This document shows positions 8,426-16,550 of a stretch of DNA of 64,000 nt, piece after piece (position 1 is the first letter of the stretch; each line of letters opens with the position of its first letter). This stretch comes from Streptomyces peucetius (GTDB lineage Bacteria > Actinomycetota > Actinomycetes > Streptomycetales > Streptomycetaceae). The translations under genes were made by a program, and so were the position numbers. The stretch spans positions 496,001-560,000 of the forward strand of contig NZ_CP107567.1 in assembly GCF_025854275.1 (NCBI RefSeq), in the 5' to 3' direction. The notes under the pieces were generated by a model. The model saw nothing but the letters and a program-made list of their open reading frames with translations, was not told where the DNA came from and did not search any database.

Positions 8426-8992
8426 CTACTGGCGCACCACGCGGTGGCGGAGGTAGACGAATCTCGAGCTGAAGGTGCGGGTCTCGACGAGTTCGAGATC
8501 CACCCGGCGTTCGCGCCGGGGAAAGAACGGAATGCCACCGCCGACCAGCACCGGGTGGACCATGGCCCGGTACTCGTCGATCAGATCCGACGCGGCCGCC
8601 TCCGCGGCGAGAGTCGCGCCGCCGATCGCGATCTCGCCCTCCCCCGGCTCGGCCCGCAACCGCTCGATCTCCTCCGCCAGGCCGCCGGAGGCCAGGCGGG
8701 CATTGCCCTGCACCGCCGAAAGCGTGGTGGAGAACACCACCTTCGGGAGCGGCTTCCAGAGCGCGGTCCACTCGCGCATCGATTCGTCGAGAGTCGGATC
8801 CTGGTCGGCGGTCTCCCAGTACAGCATCGTCTCGTAGAGCCGTCGTCCCAACAGGTGGACGCCGACCTCTCGAATCTCGTCGATCCAGAAGCGAAAGACC
8901 TCCTCGTCGGGGGCCGTCCAGTCGAAGCCACCGTCCGGCCCGACGATGTAACCGTCGAGGGAGACGTTCATCGAATAGGTCACGCTGCGCAT
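8426..8992 (-). CDS. Dihydrofolate-reductase-like (RibD C-terminal domain) protein
   Basis: 188 residues: MRSVTYSMNVSLDGYIVGPD at the N-terminus, LGRRLYETMLYWET, PLPKVVFSTTL, GEIAIGGATLAAEAAASDLI and VHPVLVGGGIPFF. These are the strand-1, NADPH-binding and G-G-x blocks of the RibD_C/YyaP-YwjB group of dihydrofolate-reductase-fold proteins. Catalysis for this subgroup is mostly uncharacterised; it is not the essential folA. The full domain is present and the C-terminus is normal. The stop lies about 180 bp from the start chosen for the YunG-like gene, so co-transcription is possible. Confidence 0.85.
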   Translation of the reverse strand: MRSVTYSMNVSLDGYIVGPDGGFDWTAPDEEVFRFWIDEIREVGVHLLGRRLYETMLYWETADQDPTLDESMREWTALWKPLPKVVFSTTLSAVQGNARLASGGLAEEIERLRAEPGEGEIAIGGATLAAEAAASDLIDEYRAMVHPVLVGGGIPFFPRRERRVDLELVETRTFSSRFVYLRHRVVRQ

Positions 8993-9365
8993 CAGAAGTC
9001 CTCCTCGTCAACGGGTTCGACAGTACGACCGCCGGACGCCTCAGGACTCGTCGCGACTCGCGGGATCCTCTGGGCCGTCCCGAGCTCGCGACGGCCGTGG
9101 AGATGAAACGCGTGATGGCGTTTGGCGCCTGTTTCGGTGGCAACTCGTCGACGTGCATGGAACCGATGCAACGTACAGGTCTGAGGTCCGTCCTGGAGGA
9201 AATGCGCGCCTCTCATCGGCTCGTTGCCGAGATCCGGTATGCGCGGTCGGCGCAATGACGTACCGGCGCAGATGCGGCCGTGCAACGATCCCGGCCGACC
9301 AGTCCCCCGGATGCTCGTGTACCGATGAAGACGAGACCGGGGACAAGCCCCTAGGGGAGACACAA
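8993..9365. other. Intergenic region between divergent genes
   Basis: About 370 bp separating the leftward DHFR-like gene from the rightward stress protein. It must hold both promoters. I see no clear inverted repeat or gene fragment. Confidence 0.4.
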
Positions 9366-9857
9366 ATGCCCGACATCGAACCGCAAGCTCCCGATGCCGC
9401 CGCCATTGCCTGGAACAAGGCCGCAAGTTACGACTCCTACGAGGAAGCCCAAACCGCGGTGGACCTGCTCTCGGACGAGAAGTACCCGGTGGAGTACCTC
9501 GACATCATCGGATCGGACCTGCGCCTGGTCGAGCACGTGACCGGCAGGCTCACCACGGGCCGTGCGGCCGCCGTCGGCGCAGCCGGCGGAGCTTGGTTCG
9601 GTTTGTTGGTCGGCCTCCTGGTCGGGCTGTTCGCACCGGGGTCCGTCTGGCTCGGACTGCTGCTGGGCGGGATCCTCTTCGGCGCGCTGTGGGGGGCCGC
9701 ACTGGGTTGGGCCGGACATGCGGCCACGGGCGGGCGAAGGGACTTTTCCTCCACCCGTGCCCTGACCGCTGCGCGCTACGACCTCATCGCACGCGGCGGC
9801 CACGCGGACCAGGCACGGGCCATTCTCCAGCGGGCGGGACTCGGCGGAACCCCGTAG
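9366..9857 (+). CDS. General-stress-protein-17M-like membrane protein
   Basis: 163 residues from ATG 9366, preceded by AGGGGAGA. The N-terminal YDSYEEAQTAVDLLSDEKYP and VEYLDIIGSDLRLVEHVTGR block is the conserved start of the general stress protein 17M-like domain. It is followed by a glycine-rich hydrophobic hairpin of about 60 residues (WFGLLVGLLVGLFAPGSVW, GILFGALWGAALGW), and the C-terminal RALTAARYDLIARGGHADQA closes the domain. It is probably membrane-inserted. The next gene is a universal stress protein on the opposite strand, consistent with a stress-related neighbourhood. Confidence 0.8.
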   Translation: MPDIEPQAPDAAAIAWNKAASYDSYEEAQTAVDLLSDEKYPVEYLDIIGSDLRLVEHVTGRLTTGRAAAVGAAGGAWFGLLVGLLVGLFAPGSVWLGLLLGGILFGALWGAALGWAGHAATGGRRDFSSTRALTAARYDLIARGGHADQARAILQRAGLGGTP

Positions 9858-9913
9858 AGCCGTCGCACCGCCACTGCCACTAAGCCGTTCCACCGCCGCA
9901 CGGGCCAGGAGAC

Positions 9914-10840
9914 TCAGCCCTGTGCTGAAGCCGGGACGACCGCGACGGGACACTGAGCCGTGTGCAGAACCTCCGCGCTCACGGAGCCGAGCAGGAGGCG
10001 GCGCAGGCCCGTACGGCCGCGCGACCCGACGACCAGCAGAGCAGCGTCGCGAGCCTGCTCCAGCAGGGCATCGGCGGGACGGCCTTGCACGACGTGCGCC
10101 TCGGCGTCCACATGGGGGAACCGACTGCGAAGCCGAGAGATTTCCTGGTCCAGACCCCGGCCCGCCGCCTCGATCACAGCGTCGGCCTCCGGTGGCTGCT
10201 CGATCGGACCAGGAGGTATCAGCCCGAAGACAGGCGGCGCAACGCCGGCCGGTCCCTGCGGCGAGAAACGCACGTCGTCCACGTACACGAGGTCCAGGCC
10301 GGCTCCGCGGCGGTCGGCCTCCGCGCAGCCGAGTTCCAGCGCCTCTTCGCAGACATTGCGGATGTCCACACCGACGACCACTCGGTTCTGCGGCTGCCGG
10401 CCGGGGGTCGCGGGACGGAAGACGATCACGGGGCACCGCGCGTGCGTGGCGACCTGCCAACTCACAGAACCGAGGGGCAGTCGCGGAAAGCCGCCGCTAC
10501 CCCGGTGGCCCAGTACGATCAGTGACGCTTCCGAAGAGCGGTCGACGAGCGCGGCGGCCGGATGTCCGACAGGCAGCTCACCGGTCACGGTGACGCCTGG
10601 AAATTCCAGGCGGACGAGTGCCTTGAATTCCTCCACCACTGCGGTGCCCTGCGAGGCCGCCTCCGGCGAACGGATGTGGGGATCGGCCGGGGCGAGAAGC
10701 GGCACGGCGTGGACAATGCGAAGTTCCGCATTACACAGGTCGGCCTCTCGAGCCGCGAATCGTATGACCGCGTCTTGGTCCGGGGCTTCCTCCACACCGA
10801 CAATGATCGGCCTGGTGCGCTGGCGTCCCGTGTCGTTCAT
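9914..10840 (-). CDS. Universal stress protein with two tandem USP domains
   Basis: 308 residues. Domain 1 (about 10-145) starts RPIIVGVEEAPDQDAVIRFA and contains GHRGSGGFPRLPLGSVS; domain 2 (about 155-305) starts NRVVVGVDIRN and contains GSRGRTGLRRLLLGSVS. Both have the G-x2-G-x9-G-(S) ATP-binding signature, so both halves may bind ATP. The C-terminus CPVAVVPASAQG is standard. Tandem USPs of this kind are common in actinomycetes, often under hypoxia or dormancy control, but no regulator box is obvious here. Debris of another USP-like gene lies just upstream. Confidence 0.9.
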   Translation of the reverse strand: MNDTGRQRTRPIIVGVEEAPDQDAVIRFAAREADLCNAELRIVHAVPLLAPADPHIRSPEAASQGTAVVEEFKALVRLEFPGVTVTGELPVGHPAAALVDRSSEASLIVLGHRGSGGFPRLPLGSVSWQVATHARCPVIVFRPATPGRQPQNRVVVGVDIRNVCEEALELGCAEADRRGAGLDLVYVDDVRFSPQGPAGVAPPVFGLIPPGPIEQPPEADAVIEAAGRGLDQEISRLRSRFPHVDAEAHVVQGRPADALLEQARDAALLVVGSRGRTGLRRLLLGSVSAEVLHTAQCPVAVVPASAQG

Positions 10841-10979
10841 GGCTTCTCACTTCACAGAGGCGGGCCCTGCCGCAGACCGGCGACCGCGCCGTCTTGCGGA
10901 TGAAGAACCGAGTGGTCGATTCAGCCAGGATCCGGGAGGGACGCACACCGGGGCAGCTTTTCGTGCCGCCGAATGCCCG

Positions 10980-11137
10980 AGGGTCATCGGCTGGAGCCTC
11001 GTCGACGCCGACGAGGACCGGCCTCGGCCCGGCAGGCACGCGCTACGAGTACCCGACCGGGACGGGCCCAGGCATGCCCATCAGCCGGTCCGCAGCTGCT
11101 CTGGGACCACGAGGACGGCGTGCGCGGCGCAGACCGA
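10980..11137 (-). pseudogene. Possible universal-stress-protein debris
   Basis: Two short pieces read leftward. At 11137-11081, AAHAVLVVPEQLRTG-stop resembles the last strand of a USP; at 11039, VPAGPRPVLVGVDEAPADD resembles a USP start. Both then lose homology within 15-20 codons. They may be the ends of further USP genes of an ancestral cluster whose bodies were deleted. The match is short, so chance cannot be excluded. Confidence 0.25.
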
Positions 11138-11192
11138 CAGTCAGGCAGGCAGGCGCGGGTTTGCGCTGTGACGGGACGGGCACCTCCGCCCC

Positions 11193-11747
11193 ATGAGCAG
11201 GCGGCATGACAGCGATGCGGCCGGCATGAGGCACCAGCGGGCGAGCCGGCTCGCCGCAGGGCCCCTGGCCGCGCTGCTGCTCTCGGGCTGCATCCTGTAC
11301 GAAGATCGTGACGACCGGGACGGGAGACAGATGTCCCCGGGAGCGGTCCGCGAGGTGCCGCTCCGGGTGGTGGAGCAGGGCGGCCAGTCGTTGGCGTTCG
11401 TCCCGGTGAGCGTCGAGGGGGAAGGACCCTTCATGTTCGCCCTGGACACCGGGGCCTCTTCCAGTGTGGTCGACGACGATGTCGCTGACCGGGCCGGTCT
11501 GGACCGCACCGGTGAGCACCGTTCGGTGAGCGGGATCCTGGGCACCGGGCAGGTCCCCGTAGCCCGGGTGGAGCAGTGGAAAGTCGGTGACGTACCTATC
11601 GGCCCGGGTGAGGTCACGGTCATCGACCTCGGACCTCCTCGCGGAAGTGGCGGCATCCAGGGTCTGCTCGGCTCGGACGTGCTCCGTGGCTTCGGCTCGA
11701 TCACCGTCGACTACGACGATGGCGTGCTCAAAGTAGGCGCCCCGTGA
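11193..11747 (+). CDS. Retropepsin-like aspartic protease lipoprotein
   Basis: 184 residues. PLAALLLSGC is a lipobox, so the protein should be exported and lipid-anchored. After it, FMFALDTGASSSVVDDDVAD carries the DTGA catalytic motif of single-lobe retropepsins, and GIQGLLGSDVLRGFGSITVD is the matching second conserved block (GlLGxDxLxxf). One lobe only, so it should act as a homodimer. The start may be ATG 11193 or ATG 11226; the latter gives a 22-residue lipoprotein signal, which is more usual. Substrates are unknown. Confidence 0.8.
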   Translation: MSRRHDSDAAGMRHQRASRLAAGPLAALLLSGCILYEDRDDRDGRQMSPGAVREVPLRVVEQGGQSLAFVPVSVEGEGPFMFALDTGASSSVVDDDVADRAGLDRTGEHRSVSGILGTGQVPVARVEQWKVGDVPIGPGEVTVIDLGPPRGSGGIQGLLGSDVLRGFGSITVDYDDGVLKVGAP

Positions 11748-11780
11748 TGAGCCGCCGCCCGGCCGGCCTCCCGACCCGGC

Positions 11781-12640
11781 TCACGTCGGCCGACACGAGC
11801 TGCCGCACAACGCGGCGGCACGGAGCGTCTGGTAGGGGTAGTCGGTCCGGACGGTGGTGACATCGGGTGTCGAACCGCCACGGATGCCCTCGGCGGACAG
11901 CAGGCCGGCGCCACGGTCCTTCTTTCCCCCGGCAGGGACGAACAGGTACCGGGCCTCTACGGACCGCGGACCGGTGTCATGTCCGAGGAGCTCGGGCCGA
12001 ATCCTGCCGAGGATTCCTCTGTGCAGGAACTGATGGTTCATGTCGAGCAGATTCTCGTGCATGAACGAGTAGTGGCAGTGCACGGTCCGCGAGAACGTCA
12101 TCGTTCTGTACTTGGGGGAATCGAACTCGGGAAGTCCGGGCATCGGAGTCGTGGCCGCCTTCTCCGGGTCGCCCGGGAAGACGAACAGGAGCCCGTACGG
12201 CTCTCGGACCGGATAGCTGCGCACGCCGCGTGGCGGACGGTCGATCCCCTTGGGAAGATACGGGATCTGCGAGATGCGGCCGTTGCCTCTGTACGCCCAG
12301 GCGTGATAGCAGCAGCGCAGCGTTTCCCCTTCCACCACGCCCATACTCAGCGGTACCTGGCGGTGGGCGCACCGGTCCTCCAGCGCGTGGACCGTTCCGC
12401 TCGCACCGCGGTACAGCGCGATGCGCTCACCCGCGAACGCGGTGGCGAACGCCCTGCCCTTGGGCACGCTCCCGGACACAGCGACCGGATACCAGAAGTT
12501 CGGATCGATCAGAAGTTCGGATCGATCCCGGTACGCCGGAGGTCCGACGTGGCCTCCGAAGGGTGATCAGGAAAGGATGGGGAACCGCTCTCCGGCCCGA
12601 CCGGCACCGTCCCGCGTCCTACGATCTGTCCCTCCGACAT
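11781..12640 (-). pseudogene. Rieske [2Fe-2S] ring-hydroxylating oxygenase alpha subunit, frameshifted and 3'-truncated
   Basis: A good start (ATG 12640, GAGGGAGA upstream) leads through 47 sensible codons to IDPNF, after which a 17-bp tandem duplication (12493-12526) throws the frame. The frame after it reads WYPVAVSGSVPKGRAFATAF, then CAHRQVPLSMG and CCYHAW (Rieske C-H and C-H ligands), and CHYSFMHENLLDMNHQFLH (the D/H-type mononuclear iron region). The protein ends at about residue 280 with an unrelated tail after DYPYQTL, while the family usually has about 340-350 residues. A shorter product from GTG 12479 is possible but would lack the native N-terminus. Without the duplication the two frames join perfectly, so the lesion looks recent. 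Confidence 0.8.
12493..12526. repeat. 17-bp perfect tandem duplication inside the Rieske oxygenase gene
   Basis: CAGAAGTTCGGATCGAT occurs twice head-to-tail (12493-12509 and 12510-12526). Because 17 is not a multiple of 3, it causes the frameshift in the gene on the minus strand. Removing one copy restores an uninterrupted frame back to ATG 12640. Confidence 0.95.
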
Positions 12641-12832
12641 GCTCTCGTCTCCCTCGGTGCGCTCGGGACTGCGGCTTGTGCCCATACCGACGGGTCACCC
12701 GGGCCGGGGCGCACGGGGCCGCTGTTCTCCGATCATTCTTTCCGCTTCCGCGAGCGTCACCCTGAACACACTCGGTGGGTGAAGAGTGGCCGAACGCAAC
12801 GGCGTGCCCCGGGAGTCGTCAGTCGGGAAGGC

Positions 12833-13282
12833 TCAGCCAGACGAGGTGATGACCACGGCGACGGACCGGACACGTAGCCCCTGAGCCAGGTACGCGATCT
12901 CCATGGGCGTGCCGACCAGGCCGGCCGCCTGGAGGTCGGCGGCCACCAGTCGCGCTTCGCCGAGTGAGAGGTGGTGCAACTCGCGCAGGGCCCGCAACAC
13001 GGGAACGAGGCTCCCCTCCTTGTGCGCGAGGCGAAGACCCGCGGCCCCGTGCTCGGTCAGCAGGGCCTGCCTGATCTCTTCCGGGGCTGGGCCCGTGTCC
13101 ATCTCGCACCATGTGTCCGGGCAGGCTTGGCATTGCCCTTCAACGCCCCACCAGAGCCGGCCTCGGTCGATGAATTGGCCCACATCGCGGACCAGCTCGC
13201 CGCCACAGCGCGCGCACTGCGATGTGAGCTTCACTCCCTGACCGGCGGTGCCGGAGATCCCGCTCTGCGGAGTCAGGTGCAT
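12833..13282 (-). CDS. Zinc-ribbon protein with an L7/L12-like C-terminal helix pair
   Basis: 149 residues from ATG 13282, chosen because AAGAAAGGAGG sits at the ideal distance. CARCGG and, 40 residues on, CQACPDTWC form a probable zinc ribbon. The C-terminal half (VLRALRELHHLSLGEARLVA, ADLQAAGLVGTPMEIAYLAQ) resembles the helix-turn-helix part of ribosomal L7/L12 C-terminal domains, seen in several Streptomyces hypothetical proteins. The function is unknown. It follows the Rieske pseudogene on the same strand but is separated from it by about 190 bp, and is probably independent. Confidence 0.65.
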   Translation of the reverse strand: MHLTPQSGISGTAGQGVKLTSQCARCGGELVRDVGQFIDRGRLWWGVEGQCQACPDTWCEMDTGPAPEEIRQALLTEHGAAGLRLAHKEGSLVPVLRALRELHHLSLGEARLVAADLQAAGLVGTPMEIAYLAQGLRVRSVAVVITSSG

Positions 13283-13418
13283 ACCGGCCTCCTTTCTTGC
13301 TCGTCGAGTGACCAGTGCGGCGCGGCTCACGAGGACGACGTGATGTGCGAGTCCGCGGGCGGTGTGGTCGCCGTTCCCCGGCCGGGGTGGAGCCGTGCTG
13401 GTGGGGGCGATGCGCAGG

Positions 13419-13865
13419 TCAGGGGGAGGGCACCGGGCCGCCGGGCCGGAACCGCTCCACGCCGACGATGTGCCGCACCTTGACCGGGCGCACGATCACC
13501 GCGACCCGCTGCTCCCCCGGCATGATCCACTCGAAGCGCTCGCTGCCCAGATACTTGCGGGCCAGCCGGTCCATCCGGTCGTGCGCCTCCTGGCCCTCGA
13601 CGAAGCGGGTCACCACACCGCTGATCTGCACTCGGTCGAAGGGATCGGTGGCGTCCGCGTGCGAGAGATAGACGCGGGGGTCGCGGCGCAGGTTCTCCTC
13701 CTTCACCCGGCCCACCGAGGTGTTGAAGGTCAGCTCCCCCTCGCCCTCCAGATCCACCCACATCGGACTCACCTGCGGTGCCCCGTCGGCGAACACGGTG
13801 CCGACGTACCAGAGGTTGGGTGCTTGCAGCCGGGCGCGGACGGCTTCGTCGAATGTCGCAGTCAT
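13419..13865 (-). CDS. PPOX-class F420-dependent oxidoreductase
   Basis: 148 residues of the split-barrel flavin/F420-binding fold: AVRARLQAPNLWYVGTVFAD, GAPQVSPMWVDLEGEGELTF, NTSVGRVKEENLRRDPRVYL and ISGVVTRFVEGQEAHDRMDR. The P-x-W-V, NT-x-GR-K-NL-RDPRV and G-V blocks are those of the TIGR03618/TIGR03667-type PPOX group, most of which use F420 in actinobacteria. No partner gene is adjacent. The exact substrate is unknown. Confidence 0.88.
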   Translation of the reverse strand: MTATFDEAVRARLQAPNLWYVGTVFADGAPQVSPMWVDLEGEGELTFNTSVGRVKEENLRRDPRVYLSHADATDPFDRVQISGVVTRFVEGQEAHDRMDRLARKYLGSERFEWIMPGEQRVAVIVRPVKVRHIVGVERFRPGGPVPSP

Positions 13866-13935
13866 CCCAGGAGGCTACCCACCGTGATCGGCGGGATGGC
13901 TCGGGGCGGGTAAAGCCGATGCCAGGGACCAGAGT

Positions 13936-14019
13936 TCAAGATCGATGCGGCGGGCATGCCGTGAGCACGGGAGTGCTGCGCCCGGTGATCGACAGTGCCC
14001 GGGCGGCGTGCTCGTTCAT
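13936..14019 (-). CDS. 27-codon small open frame with a strong ribosome site
   Basis: ATG at 14019 preceded by TGCGGAGGACTC, giving a 27-residue peptide (MNEHAARALSITGRSTPVLT plus 7 more, ending CPPHRS). The strong Shine-Dalgarno is the only support. It may be a true micro-protein or, more likely in this debris-rich area, the stump of a gene whose body was deleted. Confidence 0.28.
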   Translation of the reverse strand: MNEHAARALSITGRSTPVLTACPPHRS

Positions 14020-14212
14020 GAGTCCTCCGCAGATTGTCAGCCCACATTCTTGGGGGACGGCGGTAGGAACCAGGGGCACACACACGTCCGGTGGGCAGGC
14101 TCCAAAACCGGATGGCGTCGATACAAGCTCCGGCTCTCCGCGAAATCCGCCGCCCGCGACCGATGTGCCGCGCTCCTGGGCGGCGGCTACGGCCTCGTGA
14201 GCCCGGTGTCGG

Positions 14213-14360
14213 TCATGCGCGCCGCAGATGGTCGAGAAATGCGCGGGTGGCCGGGTGTGTGGGGGTGCGCGGCCACGCCAGGCGTCCCGTCACCGGGGGC
14301 GCGTCCGACAGGGGCAGGTAGCGGACGCCGGGGTGCGGGTTCGACGTCGCCCAGGCGTAC
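14213..14360 (-). pseudogene. LysR-family regulator, C-terminal tail only
   Basis: The minus frame ending with TGA at 14213 reads YAWATSNPHPGVRYLPLSDA, then PPVTGRLAWPRTPTHPATRA and FLDHLRRA. This is the last beta strand and helix of a LysR substrate-binding domain. Upstream the frame loses similarity, so about 250 residues, including the helix-turn-helix, are missing. A deletion scar. Confidence 0.6.
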
Positions 14361-14426
14361 GTCCGATCTGTCGAGGGCGCCCAGACCGGGCAGGTCTACA
14401 CCCCATAAGGAACGTTTCCGTAGCTC

Positions 14427-14450
14427 AGGGCCCCATGCGAGTGGGGCCCT
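14427..14450. terminator. Perfect GC hairpin
   Basis: AGGGCCCC (14427-14434) pairs perfectly with GGGGCCCT (14443-14450) around an 8-nt loop. It sits between the LysR remnant and the AGCS remnant. There is no T-run; it is a likely factor-independent or stability hairpin. Confidence 0.5.
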
Positions 14451-14489
14451 GTTCAGCGTGCGGACCTGCGCACGCGCGCCCGCCGGAGG

Positions 14490-14757
14490 ATGCACGTCCT
14501 CGTCGGGGAGCAGCAAGCCCGTCTGGTGTGGCAGCTCGGTGACATCGGCTACGGAATCGTCGCCTGGTTCACCATGGTCGCCATCGCCCTCTCCTGCCGA
14601 CAGCGCTGCACGCCCTGCGGGACTTCGAACGCCAGATGAAGGAAGGCAGCGGACTCGCACATCGCGTTCGACGCGTCGCTTCTCGGCAGCCCCCGCCTCG
14701 TCGATACTGGACATCGGCAACAGCAGCATCACCAGTTCCTGGCGACCGGTCAGTAGG
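14490..14757 (+). pseudogene. Alanine/glycine:cation symporter (AGCS family) C-terminal remnant, two frameshifts
   Basis: One frame gives LVWQLGDIGYGIVAWFTMVA, the last transmembrane helix of AGCS transporters. The next frame gives ALHALRDFERQMKEGSG, and the third gives DSHIAFDASLLG, matching the RDFExQxKEGKDPxFDPxALGI tail. The homologous tail is thus spread over three frames. The body of the transporter is absent. I am moderately sure of the family from the order of these blocks. Confidence 0.55.
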
Positions 14758-14889
14758 GTCGGCATCAGCCCCGCCGGAACACCGCCCGGGGCCGCCGCAG
14801 ACCGTCGGGCGCCACAACCCCATACATGCTGACTGATCAGACAGACCCCTGTTCAGGGGGCTGGCCGAGAACCTTCCCAGGAGGAACCG

Positions 14890-15882
14890 TTGAGGATGCT
14901 CATCAATGTGCCGGAGACCGTCGTCGCGGACGCGCTGCGTGGGATGGCGGCCGCGCATCCCGAGTTGGCCGTGGACGTGGACAACCGGGTGATCGTCCGG
15001 CGGGACGCGCCCGTCGCGGGGAAGGTGGCGCTGGTTTCCGGGGGCGGCTCGGGGCACGAGCCGTTGCACGGTGGGTTCGTCGGGCCCGGGATGCTCGACG
15101 GGGCGTGCCCCGGGGAGGTGTTCACCAGCCCGGTGCCCGACCAGATGGTCCGGGCCGCCGCCGCTGTCGACAGCGGCGAGGGCGTGCTGTTCGTCGTGAA
15201 GAACTACACCGGTGACGTCCTGAACTTCGACATGGCCGCCGAGCTCGCGGAGGACGAGGGCGTACGTCTGGCGAAGGTCCTGGTCGACGACGACGTGGCC
15301 GTGACGGACAGTCTGTACACGGCCGGGCGGCGCGGCACCGGGGCGACACTGTTCGTGGAGAAGATCGCCGGGGCCGCCGCCGAGGAGCGCGCTCCGCTGG
15401 AGCGGGTGGAGGCGATCGGCCGGCAGGTGAACGGGTCGTCCCGCAGCTTCGGCGTGGCGCTGAGCGCCTGCAGCACCCCGGCGAAGGGCGGCCCCACCTT
15501 CGACCTGCCCGCCGGGGAACTGGAGTTGGGCGTCGGTATCCATGGCGAGCCGGGGCGGGAGCGCCGCCCGATGATGACGTCGCGGGAGATCGCCCACTTC
15601 GCCGTCGATGCCGTCCTGGAGGATCTGCGCCCGTCGGGCCCGGTGATCGCGCTCGTCAACGGCATGGGCGCGACACCGCTGCTGGAGCTGTACGGCTTCA
15701 ACGCGGAGGTCCAGCGGGTGCTGGCCGAGCGGGACGTGTCCGTGGCCCGCACGCTCGTCGGCAACTATGTGACGTCCCTCGACATGGCCGGCGCCTCGGT
15801 GACCCTGTGCCAGGTGGACGAGGAGCTGCTCAGGCTGTGGGACGCGCCGGTGCGGACCCCGGCGCTGCGATGGGGGTCGTGA
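14890..15882 (+). CDS. dhaK: Dihydroxyacetone kinase, DhaK (substrate-binding) subunit
   Basis: 330 residues from TTG 14890 (AGGAGG 6 nt upstream; MRMLINVPETVV matches the usual start, and ATG 14896 is an alternative). GGGSGHEPLHGGFVG holds the substrate-pocket residues, and His218 in VGIHGEPGRERR is the histidine that binds dihydroxyacetone as a hemiaminal. The full-length DAK1 domain is present. It is the first gene of dhaKLM: dhaL follows after 56 bp and dhaM overlaps dhaL, so the kinase uses PEP through the PTS rather than ATP. Role: phosphorylation of dihydroxyacetone to DHAP in the cytosol. Confidence 0.95.
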   Translation: MRMLINVPETVVADALRGMAAAHPELAVDVDNRVIVRRDAPVAGKVALVSGGGSGHEPLHGGFVGPGMLDGACPGEVFTSPVPDQMVRAAAAVDSGEGVLFVVKNYTGDVLNFDMAAELAEDEGVRLAKVLVDDDVAVTDSLYTAGRRGTGATLFVEKIAGAAAEERAPLERVEAIGRQVNGSSRSFGVALSACSTPAKGGPTFDLPAGELELGVGIHGEPGRERRPMMTSREIAHFAVDAVLEDLRPSGPVIALVNGMGATPLLELYGFNAEVQRVLAERDVSVARTLVGNYVTSLDMAGASVTLCQVDEELLRLWDAPVRTPALRWGS

Positions 15883-15938
15883 CCGGCTCAGCGCCGTACC
15901 GTCGTCGTCCGAACCGATCGACTCACCAGGGAGTTCCT

Positions 15939-16550
15939 GTGCTCGACGCCGAATTCTTCCGCCGCTGGCTGGCCGCCGTCGCCACCGCCGTGGACCGGGA
16001 GGCGGACCGACTGACCGAGTTGGACTCGGCGATCGGTGACGCGGACCACGGCAGCAATCTCCGGCGCGGGTTCACGGCCGTCGGCGCCGCGCTGGAGAAG
16101 GAGCCGCCGGCCACACCGGGTGCGGTGCTGGTGCTGGCCGGACGGCAGTTGGTGTCGACGGTCGGCGGCGCGTCGGGGCCGCTGTACGGGACGCTGCTGC
16201 GGCGCACCGGCAAGGCGCTGGGCGACGAGGCGGAGGTGACACCCGCGCAGTTCGCACAGGCGCTGCGGGCCGGGGTCGCCGCGGTGGCGCAGCTGGGCGG
16301 TGCCAAGGCGGGCGACAAGACGATGCTGGATGCGCTCGAGCCCGCGGCGGCGGCGCTCGGCGACAGTACGGAGTCGTTCGCCGCGGCCCGCGAGGCGGCC
16401 GAGCAGGGGGCGCTGGCGACGGTGCCGATGCAGGCGCGCAAGGGCAGGGCGAGTTACCTCGGTGAGCGCAGCATCGGGCACCAGGACCCGGGAGCCACGT
16501 CGTCCGCCCTGCTGGTCGCCGCACTGGCCGAGACGGTGGAGGCGCCGTGA
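15939..16550 (+). CDS. dhaL: Dihydroxyacetone kinase, DhaL (ADP-binding) subunit
   Basis: 203 residues from GTG 15939, with AGGGAG upstream. DSAIGDADHGSNLRRGF contains the Asp cluster that binds the two Mg2+ ions of tightly bound ADP. VSTVGGASGPLYGTLL and AKAGDKTMLDALEPA are further DAK2 blocks, and RKGRASYLGERSIGHQDPGA is the C-terminal signature. ADP acts as a cofactor that is rephosphorylated by DhaM-P. The 3' end overlaps the dhaM start by 4 bp (GTGA), indicating coupled translation. Confidence 0.95.
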   Translation: MLDAEFFRRWLAAVATAVDREADRLTELDSAIGDADHGSNLRRGFTAVGAALEKEPPATPGAVLVLAGRQLVSTVGGASGPLYGTLLRRTGKALGDEAEVTPAQFAQALRAGVAAVAQLGGAKAGDKTMLDALEPAAAALGDSTESFAAAREAAEQGALATVPMQARKGRASYLGERSIGHQDPGATSSALLVAALAETVEAP

